The notes under the pieces were generated by a model. It did no database searches. It saw nothing but the letters and a program-made list of their open reading frames with translations, and was not told where the DNA came from. Positions 5,893-5,909 of a stretch of 5,909 nucleotides of DNA are shown here, piece by piece. The DNA lies in contig CABUBU010000052.1 in assembly GCA_902489795.1 (NCBI GenBank), positions 1 to 5,909 of the forward strand, written 5' to 3'. A program made the position numbers and the translations under genes. Origin of the DNA: an uncultured Azospirillum sp. GTDB taxonomy: Bacteria; Pseudomonadota; Alphaproteobacteria; RF32; CAG-239. The first letter of the stretch is position 1. Every line of letters begins with the position of its first letter.

Positions 5893-5909
5893 CAGAGAGT
5901 TTACAGCTA

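Overview
The window reads as a compact chromosomal segment of a host-associated or fermentative alphaproteobacterium, possibly of the Rhodospirillales / gut 'Azospirillum'-like groups. That placement is an inference from protein flavour: a DUF2066 protein followed by a PerM-type permease, a short single-domain Pta, and moderately GC-rich coding DNA separated by AT-rich promoters. It has not been checked by a search. There are six convincing genes, and nearly all the remaining sequence is explained by terminators and promoters. I see no mobile element, CRISPR array, tRNA or rRNA.

Left part (1-742). A strong bidirectional terminator (about 24-58) lies just downstream of a minus-strand gene (71-547). 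That gene encodes a small, exported, acidic and probably disordered protein that I do not recognise. Its promoter region (548-682) also holds an inverted repeat.

Middle (683-2967, minus strand). The genes pta (1960-2967) and ackA (743-1921) form a two-gene operon that ends in a textbook terminator at 683-722. Together they convert acetyl-CoA to acetyl phosphate and then to acetate plus ATP, which is the acetate-overflow or fermentation route. The catalytic residues of both enzymes are intact.

Divergent control region (2968-3108). It separates pta-ackA from a plus-strand unit. It holds a good sigma70-like promoter for ndk, a weaker candidate for pta, and a perfect 10-bp inverted repeat that touches both promoters.

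Right part (3109-5697, plus strand). The genes ndk, a DUF2066 exported protein and a PerM/AI-2E-family membrane permease sit 16 and 23 bases apart and look like one transcript. The trailing stretch 5698-5909 has no gene. It contains a possible structured 3'UTR or small RNA, a plus-strand terminator, and a second hairpin that fits a terminator for a convergent gene beyond the right edge.

Nothing here is clearly a new system. The items most worth a second look are the unrecognised exported protein, the shared dyad in the divergent promoter region, and the base-paired stretch after the permease gene.
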